64,000 bases of DNA from Leisingera caerulea DSM 24564 (GCF_000473325.1 NZ_KI421513.1:735217-799216); one strand, 5' to 3'. Counted from the stretch's first letter, positions 7,787-16,984 are shown. The notes: generated by a model from the sequence alone, not told the origin. Numbers and translations: made by a program.

Positions 7787-8797
7787 GTGACCCACACTAT
7801 GTCCCCGCTCGAACTGCTGCAGGCCGCCCCCCCGGCCGTCCGCCCCGTCGTCGCGCTGAGCGAAGGCACCGACCCCCGCGTCGTGGCGGGCGCTCTGGCA
7901 GCGCATCAGGCCGGTATCGCCGATGTGATCCTGGTCGGCCCGCAAGCAGAGGTCGAAGCCGCCCTGCAAGCCGAAGGCGCAACCACCGGCGGGGGCGTGG
8001 CAATCCACGACCCGGCAACATCCGGGCTGACCGAAGCTTTCGCAGCCGAGTATCATGAGCTTCGCAAGCACAAGGGCACCGATGCGGCCACAGCCCGCGC
8101 CGCAGCCGAGACCCCGCTGGTCTATGCCACCATGCTGGTGCGCCTGGGCCATGCCACCGGCACCGTCGGGGGCGCTGTTCACACCACCGGCGACGTGGTG
8201 CGCAGCGCCATTCAGGTGATCGGCATGGCGCCGGATGCGGGCATGGTCTCGTCGTTCTTCCTGATGTACCCGCCCGGAGGCGCGCCGGTAGGCTCCCGGG
8301 CCATGCTCTATTCCGATTGCGGCCTGGTCATCGACCCGACCCCTGCCGAGATGGTTTCCATCGCTGCCGCCTCAGCCCAATCGGCCCGCGCGTTGCTGCG
8401 GGTGGACCCGAAACTCGCTTTCCTCAGCTTTTCCACGACCGGCAGCGCAAAACACCCGGCGGTGGACAAGGTAACCCAAGCGCTGAACCTGTTCCGGGCA
8501 GCGCACCCGGAACTGCCGGCCGACGGAGAGCTGCAATTCGACGCAGCCTTTGTCCCCGCGGTCGGGGAGCGCAAATCGCCCGGTTCCAGCGTTGCAGGCC
8601 AGGCAAACGTGATGATTTTCCCCAATCTGGATGCGGGCAACATCGGCTACAAGATCACCCAGCGGCTGGGCGGCTATTCCGCCATCGGCCCGGTCCTGCA
8701 GGGGCTGGCCAAACCGGCCAACGACCTGTCACGCGGCTGCACTGCCGAGGACGTCACCCAGATTATCGCCGTCACCATTCTGCAGGCGAACCCGTAA
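7787..8797 (+). CDS. pta: Phosphate acetyltransferase (short, single-domain type)
   Basis: A 336-aa phosphate acetyltransferase of the short class without the N-terminal regulatory domains of enteric Pta. It converts the acetyl phosphate made by Xsc to acetyl-CoA. The family region around GSRAMLYSDCGLVIDPT and the C-terminal part with DAGNIGYKITQRLGGYSAIGP are clear. The GTG start at 7787 has AGGA ten bases upstream; an ATG four codons later has no site at a fitting distance. It directly follows tauE, the usual order in roseobacter taurine clusters. Confidence 0.92.
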   Translation: MTHTMSPLELLQAAPPAVRPVVALSEGTDPRVVAGALAAHQAGIADVILVGPQAEVEAALQAEGATTGGGVAIHDPATSGLTEAFAAEYHELRKHKGTDAATARAAAETPLVYATMLVRLGHATGTVGGAVHTTGDVVRSAIQVIGMAPDAGMVSSFFLMYPPGGAPVGSRAMLYSDCGLVIDPTPAEMVSIAAASAQSARALLRVDPKLAFLSFSTTGSAKHPAVDKVTQALNLFRAAHPELPADGELQFDAAFVPAVGERKSPGSSVAGQANVMIFPNLDAGNIGYKITQRLGGYSAIGPVLQGLAKPANDLSRGCTAEDVTQIIAVTILQANP

Positions 8798-8877
8798 ATC
8801 CATCCTTTGGGCGCTGCGCACTCTTGACCACAGGCCAGAATGTGCAACCCATGGGTCAATCAGGAAAGTTTCCCGCC

Positions 8878-9909
8878 ATGTCCGTTCTGGCACAGATAAC
8901 ATCTCTGCAATCGGGTGAATTGCAAAACAAACTCCGCCAGCTGCTGCCAGGTATTGCGGTGTCGGCCCTCGTTGCGATCACCGCGCAGTTCCTTGCGGAG
9001 CATTACGCAACGCCCGCCATGCTGCTGGCGCTGCTGCTGGGTATTGCTGTCAGCTTTTTGGGCGAAGAAGGCAAGACCGTGCCGGGCATCGCCTTTTCCG
9101 CCCGCTCGCTGCTGCGGCTGGGGGTGGCCCTGCTGGGCGTGCGGGTGTCGATGGTGCTGATGATGGGGCTTGGCTGGGACCTGATCGCGCTGGTGGTCGG
9201 CGGCGTCATCGCTACCATTGCCTTCGGCCTGACCGTGGCGCGGTTCTTTGGCCACAAGTGGCGCTTTGCCTTTCTGACCGCGGGCTCCGTGGCGATCTGC
9301 GGCGCTTCGGCGGCAATGGCGATCAGCGCCATCCTGCCGCGCGACGAGCGTTCCGAAGAACGCCTGATCTTTACCGTGATGGGCGTGACGGTGCTGTCGA
9401 CGGTGGCGATGATCGCCTATCCGATCCTGGTCAACCTGCTGGAGCTGAATTCCATCCAGGCCGGCGTGTTTCTGGGCGGCACCATTCACGACGTGGCGCA
9501 GGTGGTCGGCGCAGGCTTCTCGATCTCCGAACAGACCGGCGACACAGCCACCCTGGTCAAGCTGATGCGGGTGGCCATGCTGGCCCCCATCGTGCTGGCG
9601 GCCTCGCTGATGATCCGCTCCTTTGCCGAGCTGCCCAGCGACGGCAAGCGCCCGCCAATTCTGCCGGGCTTTGTGATTGCATTTCTGGTGCTGGCCGGGG
9701 TCAACTCCTTTGGACTGATCCCGCCGGCCGTTACCGAATTCCTCAGCCACGCGTCGCGCTGGCTGCTGCTCACCGCAATCGCCGCGGTGGGGATGAAAAC
9801 AAATCTGAAACAGGTCCTGGCCGTAGGAGGCGCGGCCATTGCCCTGATCATCGTTGAAACTCTGTTCATTGCCGGGCTGATCCTGGCGGGGATTGAGCTG
9901 TTGACCTGA
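8878..9909 (+). CDS. YeiH/UPF0324-family putative sulfate or sulfite exporter
   Basis: A 343-aa integral membrane protein with about ten hydrophobic segments, matching the UPF0324/YeiH family annotated as putative sulfate exporters. The frame is open upstream through pta, but the protein proper starts at the ATG at 8878, with AGGAAA ten bases before it. An alternative ATG is at 8851. An 80-base gap separates it from pta. Its place between pta and a sulfite dehydrogenase suggests it exports sulfate or sulfite; no member of the operon would otherwise clear the sulfate made by Soe. Confidence 0.8.
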   Translation: MSVLAQITSLQSGELQNKLRQLLPGIAVSALVAITAQFLAEHYATPAMLLALLLGIAVSFLGEEGKTVPGIAFSARSLLRLGVALLGVRVSMVLMMGLGWDLIALVVGGVIATIAFGLTVARFFGHKWRFAFLTAGSVAICGASAAMAISAILPRDERSEERLIFTVMGVTVLSTVAMIAYPILVNLLELNSIQAGVFLGGTIHDVAQVVGAGFSISEQTGDTATLVKLMRVAMLAPIVLAASLMIRSFAELPSDGKRPPILPGFVIAFLVLAGVNSFGLIPPAVTEFLSHASRWLLLTAIAAVGMKTNLKQVLAVGGAAIALIIVETLFIAGLILAGIELLT

Positions 9910-9934
9910 TTGGGGAGACCAGAAGGGAGGCCAG

Positions 9935-12757
9935 ATGACATTCCAGCAACCCCGGGTGGACACGTCCCCCCCTGTATCCGACGAGGTGCGGAAAACCACC
10001 TGCTACATGTGCGCATGCCGCTGCGGCATCAACGTGCACATGAAGGATGGCAAGGTCGCCTACATCGAGGGCAACCGCGACCACCCGGTGAACAAGGGTG
10101 TGTTGTGCGCCAAGGGTTCGGCGGGGATCATGCAGGTAAACGCGCCGTCACGGCTGCGCGCCCCGCTCAAACGGGTGGGGCCGCGCGGGTCGGGAGAGTT
10201 CCGGGAGATTTCCTGGGACGAGGCGATCAGCACCGCTGTCGGCTGGCTGAACGAGCTGCACGAGACCGCGCCGCAGAAACTGGCCTTTTTCACCGGACGT
10301 GACCAGAGCCAAAGCTTCACCAGCTTCTGGGCCCAGAATTTCGGCACCCCGAACTATGCGGCGCACGGCGGCTTCTGCTCGGTCAACATGGCGACCGCCG
10401 GCATCTACACCATGGGCGGCGCGTTCTGGGAATTCGGCCAGCCCGACTGGGAGCACACCAAGCTGTTCATGCTGTTCGGCGTGGCCGAGGATCATGACTC
10501 CAACCCGATCAAGATGGGCATCGGCAAGATCAAGAAGCGCGGTGCGCGGGTGATCGGCGTGAACCCGATCCGCTCCGGCTATAACGCGGTGGCGGACGAC
10601 TGGGTCGGCATTACCCCGGGCACCGACGGACTGTTCATCCTGTCGCTGATCCACGTTCTGATGAAGGCGGGGAAGATCGACCTCGATTACCTCAGCCGCT
10701 ACACCAACGCGCCAGTGCTGATCAACGCCTCCGAAGGTCCGGAGAAGGGTCTGTTCCTGCGCGATGACGACGGCAAGATGCTGGTGATCGACCGCAACAC
10801 CGGCAAGCTCACCCCCTTTGACCAGCCCGGCGTGCGCCCGGACCTGACCGCGGTCCACGAACGCGATGGCGTCACCCACCGCCCGGTCTTCCACCTGATG
10901 GCAGAAAGCTACCTGTCGCCGGACTACGCGCCGGAGGCGATTGCGGAGAAATGCGGCATCCCGGCCAAGCGCATCCGCGCCATTGCCGGCGAGCTGGCCC
11001 GCGTCGCCTTTGACGAGGCGTTTGAGCTGGACGTTGAATGGACCGACTTCCGGGGCGAGACACACACAAAGATGACCGGCCGCCCGGTGTCGATGCACGC
11101 GATGCGCGGGGTGTCGGCGCATGCCAACGGCTTCCAGACCTGCCGCGCATTGCATGTGCTGCAGATCCTCTTGGGCACCGTCGAGGTGCCCGGCGGTTTC
11201 CGCTTCAAACCGCCCTATCCCAAACCGGTTGAGGCCCACCCCACCCCGCACGGCGACCGCCGCCCCGGACGCCCGCTGGATGGCCCTCACCTGGGCTTCC
11301 CGCGCGGCCCCGACGACCTGCTGCTGGACGAAAACGGCAAGCCGCAGCGCATCGACAAGGCGTTCACATGGGAAAACCCGATGTCGGCCCACGGGCTGAT
11401 GCACATGGTGATCTCCAACGCCCATGCGGGCGATCCCTACAAGATCGACACGCTGTTCATGTACATGGCCAACATGTCGTGGAACTCCTCGATGAATACC
11501 AAGGGCGTGATGGAGATGCTGAGCGCCCGCAACGATGACGGCGGCTACATGATCCCGCACATCATCTACTCCGATGCCTATTCGTCGGAAATGGTGGCCT
11601 ATGCGGATCTGATCCTGCCTGACACCACCTATCTGGAGAGACACGACTGCATTTCATTGCTGGACCGTCCCATCTGCGAAGCGGATGCGGCGGCCGATGC
11701 GATCCGGTGGCCGGTGATCGAGCCGGACCGGGAAGTGCGCGGCTTCCAGTCTGTGCTGATCGAACTCGCCAACCGGATGAGCCTGCCGGGCTTCACCAAC
11801 GATGACGGCACCCCCAAGTGGAAGGATTACGCCGACTACATCGTCAACCACGAGCGCAAGCCCGGCATCGGCCCGCTGGCCGGTTTCCGCGGTAAGGATG
11901 GCGACAAGGAAGGCCGAGGCGAAGTGAACCCGGACCAGCTGAACCGCTATATCGAAAACGGCGGCTTCTATGTGGCGCATATCCCGGAAGGCGCGGACTA
12001 CTACAAGCCCTGGAACGCGGCCTATCAGGACTGGGCGGTCGGCATCGGGCTTTATGACAGCCCGCAGCCCTACCTGTTCCAGCTTTATGTAGAGCCAATG
12101 CGCAAGTTCCAGCTGGCCGCCGAAGGCCACGGCGAGCGCCAGCCGCCGGATCATCTGCGCCAGCGGCTGAAGACGGTGATGGACCCGCTGCCGATCTGGT
12201 ACGAGACCGACCAGCAGGGCAACGAGGGCTTTACCGTCAACGCGCTGACCCAGCGCCCGATGGCGATGTACCACTCCTGGGGCACACAGAACGCCTGGCT
12301 GCGCCAGCTGCACGGCCGCAATCCGCTATACGTCCCGACCAAACTGATGCGCGAGCACGGGCTGCAGGACGGCGACTGGGCCAAGGTTTCCTCGCCGCAC
12401 GGCGAGATCACCGTGCCGGTGATGGAGATGGCCGCACTGAACGACAACACCGTCTGGACCTGGAACGCCATCGGCAAGCGCAAGGGCGCCTGGGCGCTGG
12501 AAGAGGACGCGCCGGAGGCCACTAAGGGCTTCCTGCTCAATCACCTGATCCACGAGCTGCTGCCACCCAAGGGCGACGGTATGCGATGGGCCAACTCGGA
12601 CCCGATCACCGGCCAAGCGGCCTGGTTCGACCTCAAGGTCAAAATCGAAAAGGCCGCCGCCCCGGACGGCCTGCAGGAAAGCCAGCCCGCCTTCCCGGCG
12701 CAGAAGTCGCCAGTTGGAACCGGCCCGGAAGAACTGAAATGGAAGGTCGGCAAATGA
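9935..12757 (+). CDS. soeA: Cytoplasmic sulfite dehydrogenase molybdoprotein subunit SoeA
   Basis: A 940-aa molybdopterin oxidoreductase of the DMSO reductase superfamily. The N-terminus has cysteines for a 4Fe-4S cluster at C23, C26, C30 and C58 (TCYMCACRCG, then LCAKG), followed by the bis-MGD domains and a C-terminal dinucleotide-binding domain. There is no twin-arginine signal peptide, so it should work in the cytoplasm, as reported for SoeABC of Allochromatium vinosum. It would oxidise sulfite to sulfate and pass electrons via SoeB and SoeC to quinone. GGGAGG precedes the start. Other DMSO-reductase-type enzymes share this layout, so the assignment leans on sulfite-releasing neighbours. 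Confidence 0.85.
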   Translation: MTFQQPRVDTSPPVSDEVRKTTCYMCACRCGINVHMKDGKVAYIEGNRDHPVNKGVLCAKGSAGIMQVNAPSRLRAPLKRVGPRGSGEFREISWDEAISTAVGWLNELHETAPQKLAFFTGRDQSQSFTSFWAQNFGTPNYAAHGGFCSVNMATAGIYTMGGAFWEFGQPDWEHTKLFMLFGVAEDHDSNPIKMGIGKIKKRGARVIGVNPIRSGYNAVADDWVGITPGTDGLFILSLIHVLMKAGKIDLDYLSRYTNAPVLINASEGPEKGLFLRDDDGKMLVIDRNTGKLTPFDQPGVRPDLTAVHERDGVTHRPVFHLMAESYLSPDYAPEAIAEKCGIPAKRIRAIAGELARVAFDEAFELDVEWTDFRGETHTKMTGRPVSMHAMRGVSAHANGFQTCRALHVLQILLGTVEVPGGFRFKPPYPKPVEAHPTPHGDRRPGRPLDGPHLGFPRGPDDLLLDENGKPQRIDKAFTWENPMSAHGLMHMVISNAHAGDPYKIDTLFMYMANMSWNSSMNTKGVMEMLSARNDDGGYMIPHIIYSDAYSSEMVAYADLILPDTTYLERHDCISLLDRPICEADAAADAIRWPVIEPDREVRGFQSVLIELANRMSLPGFTNDDGTPKWKDYADYIVNHERKPGIGPLAGFRGKDGDKEGRGEVNPDQLNRYIENGGFYVAHIPEGADYYKPWNAAYQDWAVGIGLYDSPQPYLFQLYVEPMRKFQLAAEGHGERQPPDHLRQRLKTVMDPLPIWYETDQQGNEGFTVNALTQRPMAMYHSWGTQNAWLRQLHGRNPLYVPTKLMREHGLQDGDWAKVSSPHGEITVPVMEMAALNDNTVWTWNAIGKRKGAWALEEDAPEATKGFLLNHLIHELLPPKGDGMRWANSDPITGQAAWFDLKVKIEKAAAPDGLQESQPAFPAQKSPVGTGPEELKWKVGK

Positions 12758-12761
12758 CGGT

Positions 12762-12810
12762 GCAAAATTTTTCCGCAAAATTTTGCCAAGACTTTTCAGA
12801 AGAGTCTTGG
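12762..12810 (+). promoter_or_regulatory. AT-rich intercistronic stem-loops between soeA and soeB
   Basis: The 82-base gap between soeA and soeB contains GCAAAATTTT twice (12762-12771 and 12775-12784), the second forming the palindrome GCAAAATTTTGC (12775-12786). Then comes a stem CCAAGACT (12786-12793) with AGTCTTGG (12803-12810). Such structures can mark RNA processing or partial termination within an operon. Function is not known. Confidence 0.5.
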
Positions 12811-12839
12811 TTCGCAACCCAGCGACGGAGGTGCCCGGT

Positions 12840-13616
12840 ATGACTGAACTTCCCGCCACGACCGAGCGTAAGATGGGACTGGTCATTGACCTAGACACAT
12901 GCGTCGGCTGCCATGCCTGCGTGATCTCCTGCAAGGGCTGGAACACCGAAAACTACGGCGCCCCCCTCAGCGATCAGGACCCCTACGGCAGCGATCCCTC
13001 GGGCACTTTCCTGAACCGGGTGCACTCTTACGAAGTGCAGCCAGAGCAGGGCCACGCCCAGCTGATCCATTTTCCCAAGTCCTGCCTGCACTGTGAGGAC
13101 GCTCCCTGCGTCACGGTCTGCCCCACTGGTGCCAGCTACAAGCGTGTCGAGGACGGTATTGTGCTGGTGAACGAGGACCACTGCATCGGCTGCGGCCTCT
13201 GCGCTTGGTCCTGCCCCTATGGCGCGCGGGAATTGGATCTGGCGGAGGGAGTCATGAAGAAATGCACCCTTTGCGTTGACAGGATCTATAACGAGAACCT
13301 GCCGGAGGCGGACCGCACCCCCTCCTGCGTGCGGACCTGCCCCGCAGGCGCGCGCCACTTCGGCGACCTGGGCGATCCGGACAGCGACGTCTCCAAGCTG
13401 GTGGCAGAGCGTGGCGGCATGGACCTGATGCCGGAAATGGGCACCAAACCGGTGAACAAATACCTGCCGCCGCGGCCCAAGGACCGGATCGAGGATCAGA
13501 TCGACATCCTCGCCCCGCTGCTCGCGCCGGTTGCCGAAGAGCCGCAGGGCTTCCTCGGTTGGCTGGACAAGGCGCTCGACAAACTCCCGGGCCAATCTTC
13601 AGGGGGAACGAACTGA
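12840..13616 (+). CDS. soeB: Sulfite dehydrogenase iron-sulfur subunit SoeB
   Basis: A 258-aa ferredoxin-like electron-transfer subunit with four cysteine groups for four 4Fe-4S clusters: CVGCHACVISC near 21-31, CLHCEDAPCVTVC, CIGCGLCAWSC and the split CTLC...CVRTC set. This is the DmsB/NrfC pattern. It carries electrons from SoeA to the membrane subunit. The frame extends 19 codons upstream, but ATG 12840 has GGAGG eight bases before it and fits the family start. Its stop overlaps the soeC start (TGATG). Confidence 0.88.
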   Translation: MTELPATTERKMGLVIDLDTCVGCHACVISCKGWNTENYGAPLSDQDPYGSDPSGTFLNRVHSYEVQPEQGHAQLIHFPKSCLHCEDAPCVTVCPTGASYKRVEDGIVLVNEDHCIGCGLCAWSCPYGARELDLAEGVMKKCTLCVDRIYNENLPEADRTPSCVRTCPAGARHFGDLGDPDSDVSKLVAERGGMDLMPEMGTKPVNKYLPPRPKDRIEDQIDILAPLLAPVAEEPQGFLGWLDKALDKLPGQSSGGTN

Positions 13617-14503
13617 TGCATCCCGCGCCATCCGTTATCCTGTTCACCACACTGTCTGGCCTGGGCTTTGGCCTGTTGTTTTTCCTCGGCCTCGGCCAGC
13701 CTGCGGCGACCGGCGCCGTCGCCTTCGTGTTCTACGCCATCGCGTATGCACTGGCCGTGGGCGGGCTGCTGGCCTCCACCTTTCACCTGGGCCGCCCCGA
13801 GCGCGCCTGGAGGGCCCTTACCCAGTGGAGAACCAGCTGGCTGTCCCGCGAAGGCATTTGCGCTGTTGCTGCGCTGCTGGTGATGGGGCTCTACGCGCTG
13901 GGGGCGGTGTTTCTGGACAGCCACTGGACGCTTTTGGGCTGGCTCGGAGCGGCACTCAGCCTTGCCACCGTCTTCACCACCTCGATGATCTACACGCAGC
14001 TTAAGACCATCCCGCGCTGGAACATGGAGCTGACGCCTGCGGTGTTCCTGACCTTCAGCCTGGCCGGCGGCGCGCTGCTGGCCGGGGCCGAAGGTTTGGC
14101 GCCTTGGCTGCTGGCCATCGCAGGCGCCGTGCAACTGGCCTACTGGGCCAAGGGCGACAAAGCGCTGGAACACTCCGGCACCAATCTGGGCACTGCGACC
14201 GGCCTGGGGGATCGCGGCTCCGTGCGGGCCTTTGAGCCGCCGCACACAGGCTCCAACTACCTGTTGCGCGAGTTTGTGCATGTGGTGGGCCGCAAGCATG
14301 CGCAGAAGCTGCGGATCATTGCCTTTGTCCTCGGTTTTGCGCTGCCACTGCTCTTGATCCTGACGCCAGTGCAGGGCTTTGCGATCAAACATCTGCTTGC
14401 CGCCCTTGCGGTGCTCTCCCATCTCGCAGGCGTCGCCGTCTCGCGCTGGCTGTTCTTTGCCCAGGCCGAACATGTGGTCGGGCTTTACTACGGCAAACGC
14501 TGA
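13616..14503 (+). CDS. soeC: Sulfite dehydrogenase membrane anchor SoeC (DmsC-like)
   Basis: A 295-aa hydrophobic protein with about eight membrane helices, similar to DmsC/NrfD-type anchors that reduce quinone. The ATG at 13616 overlaps the soeB stop codon by one base, preceded by AGGGGG. A DmsC-like feature is the early HLGRPERAWRAL segment. Together with SoeA and SoeB it forms a membrane-bound complex facing the cytoplasm. It is the last gene of the xsc operon; 121 bases separate it from the next gene, which has its own candidate promoter. Confidence 0.85.
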   Translation: MHPAPSVILFTTLSGLGFGLLFFLGLGQPAATGAVAFVFYAIAYALAVGGLLASTFHLGRPERAWRALTQWRTSWLSREGICAVAALLVMGLYALGAVFLDSHWTLLGWLGAALSLATVFTTSMIYTQLKTIPRWNMELTPAVFLTFSLAGGALLAGAEGLAPWLLAIAGAVQLAYWAKGDKALEHSGTNLGTATGLGDRGSVRAFEPPHTGSNYLLREFVHVVGRKHAQKLRIIAFVLGFALPLLLILTPVQGFAIKHLLAALAVLSHLAGVAVSRWLFFAQAEHVVGLYYGKR

Positions 14504-14564
14504 CAGCAACCGGGGCGCCTTCACCCGGCGTCCCGCGTTTCTTTCAGCATTTTTTCCGGCAGCA

Positions 14565-14591
14565 TGTCACAAACCGCCCTGCTGCCTCGTC
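14565..14591 (+). promoter_or_regulatory. ECF41-type promoter
   Basis: TGTCACA (14565-14571), 16 bases, then CGTC (14588-14591) matches exactly the published ECF41 promoter signature TGTCACA-N16-CGTC. It lies 33 bases before the start of the CxxC enzyme gene whose downstream neighbour is an ECF41-type sigma factor, so the two-gene unit is probably self-activated. Confidence 0.8.
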
Positions 14592-14624
14592 CTGTTCCTG
14601 AAGCCATCAGAAAGGAACAGATTG

Positions 14625-15086
14625 ATGACCCAACGCCTTGACCATTTCGCCGCCGCGCCTGACCTGTTTCAGCCAATGCTGGAGCAGGAAAAACTGTTCA
14701 AGGACAGCGGGCTGGAACACAGCCTGGTGGAGCTGGTGAAACTGCGCGCCTCGCAGATCAACGGCTGCGCCTTCTGCATCCACATGCACAGCCAGGACCT
14801 GCGCGCCCATGGTGAAAGCGAGGACCGGATGCAGCTGCTGAACGCCTGGCGCGAGTCCAGCCTCTACTCGAACCGCGAGCGGGCCGCGCTCGCCTGGACC
14901 GAGGCTCTGACCCGGGTGGAAACCAGCGGTGCGCCGGACGCGGATTACGAGGCCGTTGCGCAGCTGTTCTCCCCGCGCGAGCAGGTGGTGCTGACGCTGC
15001 TGATCAGCGCCATCAACGCCTGGAACCGGATTGCAATCGGCTTCCGCACCCCGCATCCTGCCGCGCAGGAGGCCAACGCCGCGTGA
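14625..15086 (+). CDS. Carboxymuconolactone decarboxylase / AhpD-family protein
   Basis: A 153-aa alpha-helical protein of the carboxymuconolactone decarboxylase (AhpD-like) family with the redox motif C48-A-F-C51-x3-H55. Such proteins usually have peroxidase or thiol-reductase-like chemistry. ATG 14625 has AAAGGAA upstream. The stop overlaps the GTG start of the sigma factor gene by four bases, so the two are coupled. In many bacteria ECF41 sigma factors sit beside and control a gene of this family (or an oxidoreductase or epimerase), which is what is seen here. Confidence 0.88.
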   Translation: MTQRLDHFAAAPDLFQPMLEQEKLFKDSGLEHSLVELVKLRASQINGCAFCIHMHSQDLRAHGESEDRMQLLNAWRESSLYSNRERAALAWTEALTRVETSGAPDADYEAVAQLFSPREQVVLTLLISAINAWNRIAIGFRTPHPAAQEANAA

Positions 15087-15964
15087 CTGCACCTGCACCA
15101 CATGACGGAACCGATGCGTTCCTGACCGCGCGGCCGCGACTTTTCGCGGCCGCCTACCGGATGCTGGGCACCGTCAGCGACGCCGAGGACATCCTGCAGG
15201 ACGCCTACCTGCGCTGGCAGGCGGCACCCCAAGCCGAGGTGCAGGACCCAACCGGCTATCTGATGCGGATCACCACCCGGCTGTGTCTGGACCAGCTGAA
15301 ATCGGCCCGCGCCAGGCGCGAGACCTATCCCGGCGAATGGCTGCCCGAACCCTTGCTGACCGATGACCCGGCAGAGCATCTGGACCACGACGTCTCCGTT
15401 GCGCTGCTGCTGGCGCTGGAGACCCTGTCGCCGCTGGAGCGCGCCGCCTTTTTGCTGCATGACATCTTCGACAACTCCTATGCAGATGTTTCCGCCGCGC
15501 TCAACCGGTCTTCCGCAGCCTGCCGCCAGCTGACGGCACGCGCCCGGCGCAAGGTGCAGCAGCTGCGGCCGCAGGCGCCTGTAGACCCGGATGAGGGGCG
15601 GGATCTGGCCGAGGCGTTTTTCCGCGCGTCGAAAACGGGCGACACCGCGGCGCTGACGCAGATGCTGGCGCAGGATGTGCAGCTGGTCTCGGACGGCGGC
15701 GGCAAGGCGATGGCCACGCTGAACCCGATTTACGGGCTGGAGCGCGTGCTGCGGCTGTGCGAAGGTCTGGCCCGCAAGGCCGGGCGCGTTCTGCCGGAGC
15801 ACTGGCGGCTGTGCCAGCTGAACGGCCTGCCCGCCATCTTGAGCCGGGAACCCGACGGCATCCTCCAGGCCATGGCGCTGGAAGTCCGAGATGGGCGGAT
15901 TGCCCGCATCTACGTGATCCGCAACCCGGACAAGATGCGGCATCTGGCCGACACTCTGATTTAG
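15083..15964 (+). CDS. ECF41-family RNA polymerase sigma factor with SnoaL-like C-terminal domain
   Basis: A 293-aa extracytoplasmic-function sigma factor. Region 2 (about 13-75) and region 4 (about 108-160) are followed by an NTF2/SnoaL-like extension. The ECF41 hallmarks are all present: WLPEP (86-90) in the linker, DGGGK (204-208) and NPDKM (281-285). In this family the extension controls activity in place of a separate anti-sigma factor. The GTG start overlaps the stop of the AhpD-like gene (GTGA). A TGTCACA-N16-CGTC promoter precedes the pair. The inducing signal is not known from sequence. Confidence 0.93.
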   Translation: MTAPAPHDGTDAFLTARPRLFAAAYRMLGTVSDAEDILQDAYLRWQAAPQAEVQDPTGYLMRITTRLCLDQLKSARARRETYPGEWLPEPLLTDDPAEHLDHDVSVALLLALETLSPLERAAFLLHDIFDNSYADVSAALNRSSAACRQLTARARRKVQQLRPQAPVDPDEGRDLAEAFFRASKTGDTAALTQMLAQDVQLVSDGGGKAMATLNPIYGLERVLRLCEGLARKAGRVLPEHWRLCQLNGLPAILSREPDGILQAMALEVRDGRIARIYVIRNPDKMRHLADTLI

Positions 15965-16011
15965 GCAGGAGCGGCCAGCCCCTCTTGCCCCTGGAGGAGC
16001 AATTCACCCCG

Positions 16012-16032
16012 GGATATTTTCAGCCAGATGAA
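16012..16032 (+). repeat. Conserved 21-nt intergenic element, copy 1
   Basis: GGATATTTTCAGCCAGATGA plus one more A is repeated exactly at 44979-44999. Both copies are preceded by a CACCCC run and a GGCCAGCCCC segment and lie in a convergent 3' intergenic region ~40-50 bases after a plus-strand stop codon. Very similar strings are, from memory, common between genes in Rhodobacterales. Function unknown. Confidence 0.65.
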
Positions 16033-16105
16033 CAGGGGACCCTGGAAGGGAAGCGGGCGGCGCTAAGTGAGGAGGCCGCCCGGTATTGTCAGAATGGATG
16101 CGGTG

Positions 16106-16984
16106 TCAGAGCAGGCCGGCGTGGACCATGGCCGCATCTATCGCTGCCTTGGTGCTGTCCTCCAGGGTGGTCAGCGGCGAGCGGACCTCTTCGCTGCACA
16201 TGCCGAGTTTGGACAAGCCGTACTTGGCACCGGCCAGGCCGGGCTCGATAAAGATCGCCTCATGCAACGGCATCAGCTTGTCCTGATACTCCAGTGCTTT
16301 GACATAGTCGCCTGCCAGGGTGGCCGCCTGGAATTCGGCACAAAGCTTCGGCGCAACGTTGGCGGTCACCGAGATGCAGCCGACGCCGCCATGGGCGTTG
16401 AAGCCCAGTGCGGTGGCATCCTCGCCGGACAGTTGGATGAAGTCTGCACCGCAGGACGCGCGCTGCTGGCTGACGCGGGCGAGATCGCCGGTTGCGTCCT
16501 TAACGCCCGCAATGCGCGGCAGCTTGGCCAGCTCGCCCATGGTCGCAGGTGTCATGTCGACAACCGACCGGCCGGGGATGTTGTAGATGATGATCGGGAT
16601 CCCGGCACAGTCATGCGCAGCAGTGAAATGCTGCACCATGCCGCGCTGGGTCGGCTTGTTGTAGTACGGCGTCACAACCAGGGCCGCATCGGCGCCGACC
16701 TTTTCGGCAAACTCCACAAATCGAATCATCTCGACGGTGTTGTTGGAGCCAGCCCCGGCGATCACCGGCACCCGGCCTGCCGCAGCCTTGACCACTTCAG
16801 CAATGACGGTCTCATGCTCCTCGTGGGTCAGCGTCGGGCTTTCGCCGGTGGTGCCGACCGGCACCAAGGCACTGGAGCCTTCGGCAATCTGCCATTCCAC
16901 CAAGCGTTTGAGCGCATCCAGATCCAGCTCGCCGTTCGAAAACGGGGTGACGAGTGCTGGCATAGAGCCTTTGAACATGGGCAC
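16106..16984 (-). CDS. dapA: 4-hydroxy-tetrahydrodipicolinate synthase
   Basis: A 292-aa class I aldolase that condenses pyruvate with aspartate semialdehyde, the first committed step of lysine and diaminopimelate synthesis. It shows GTTGES (44-49), the catalytic tyrosine Y134 in IYNIPGR and the Schiff-base lysine K162 in GVKDATGD. The length is typical. An internal start two codons later is possible. It is transcribed away from the neighbouring lytic transglycosylase gene, with 124 bases between them. Confidence 0.96.
   Translation of the reverse strand: MPMFKGSMPALVTPFSNGELDLDALKRLVEWQIAEGSSALVPVGTTGESPTLTHEEHETVIAEVVKAAAGRVPVIAGAGSNNTVEMIRFVEFAEKVGADAALVVTPYYNKPTQRGMVQHFTAAHDCAGIPIIIYNIPGRSVVDMTPATMGELAKLPRIAGVKDATGDLARVSQQRASCGADFIQLSGEDATALGFNAHGGVGCISVTANVAPKLCAEFQAATLAGDYVKALEYQDKLMPLHEAIFIEPGLAGAKYGLSKLGMCSEEVRSPLTTLEDSTKAAIDAAMVHAGLL

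Noticed and set aside
8317..8877. Upstream extension of the YeiH-like frame through pta
   Set aside because: It overlaps the conserved C-terminus of pta in another frame; the membrane protein starts at 8878 with a ribosome site.
10148..11644. A 498-codon minus-strand frame opposite soeA
   Set aside because: Antisense shadow of a well-supported molybdoenzyme gene.
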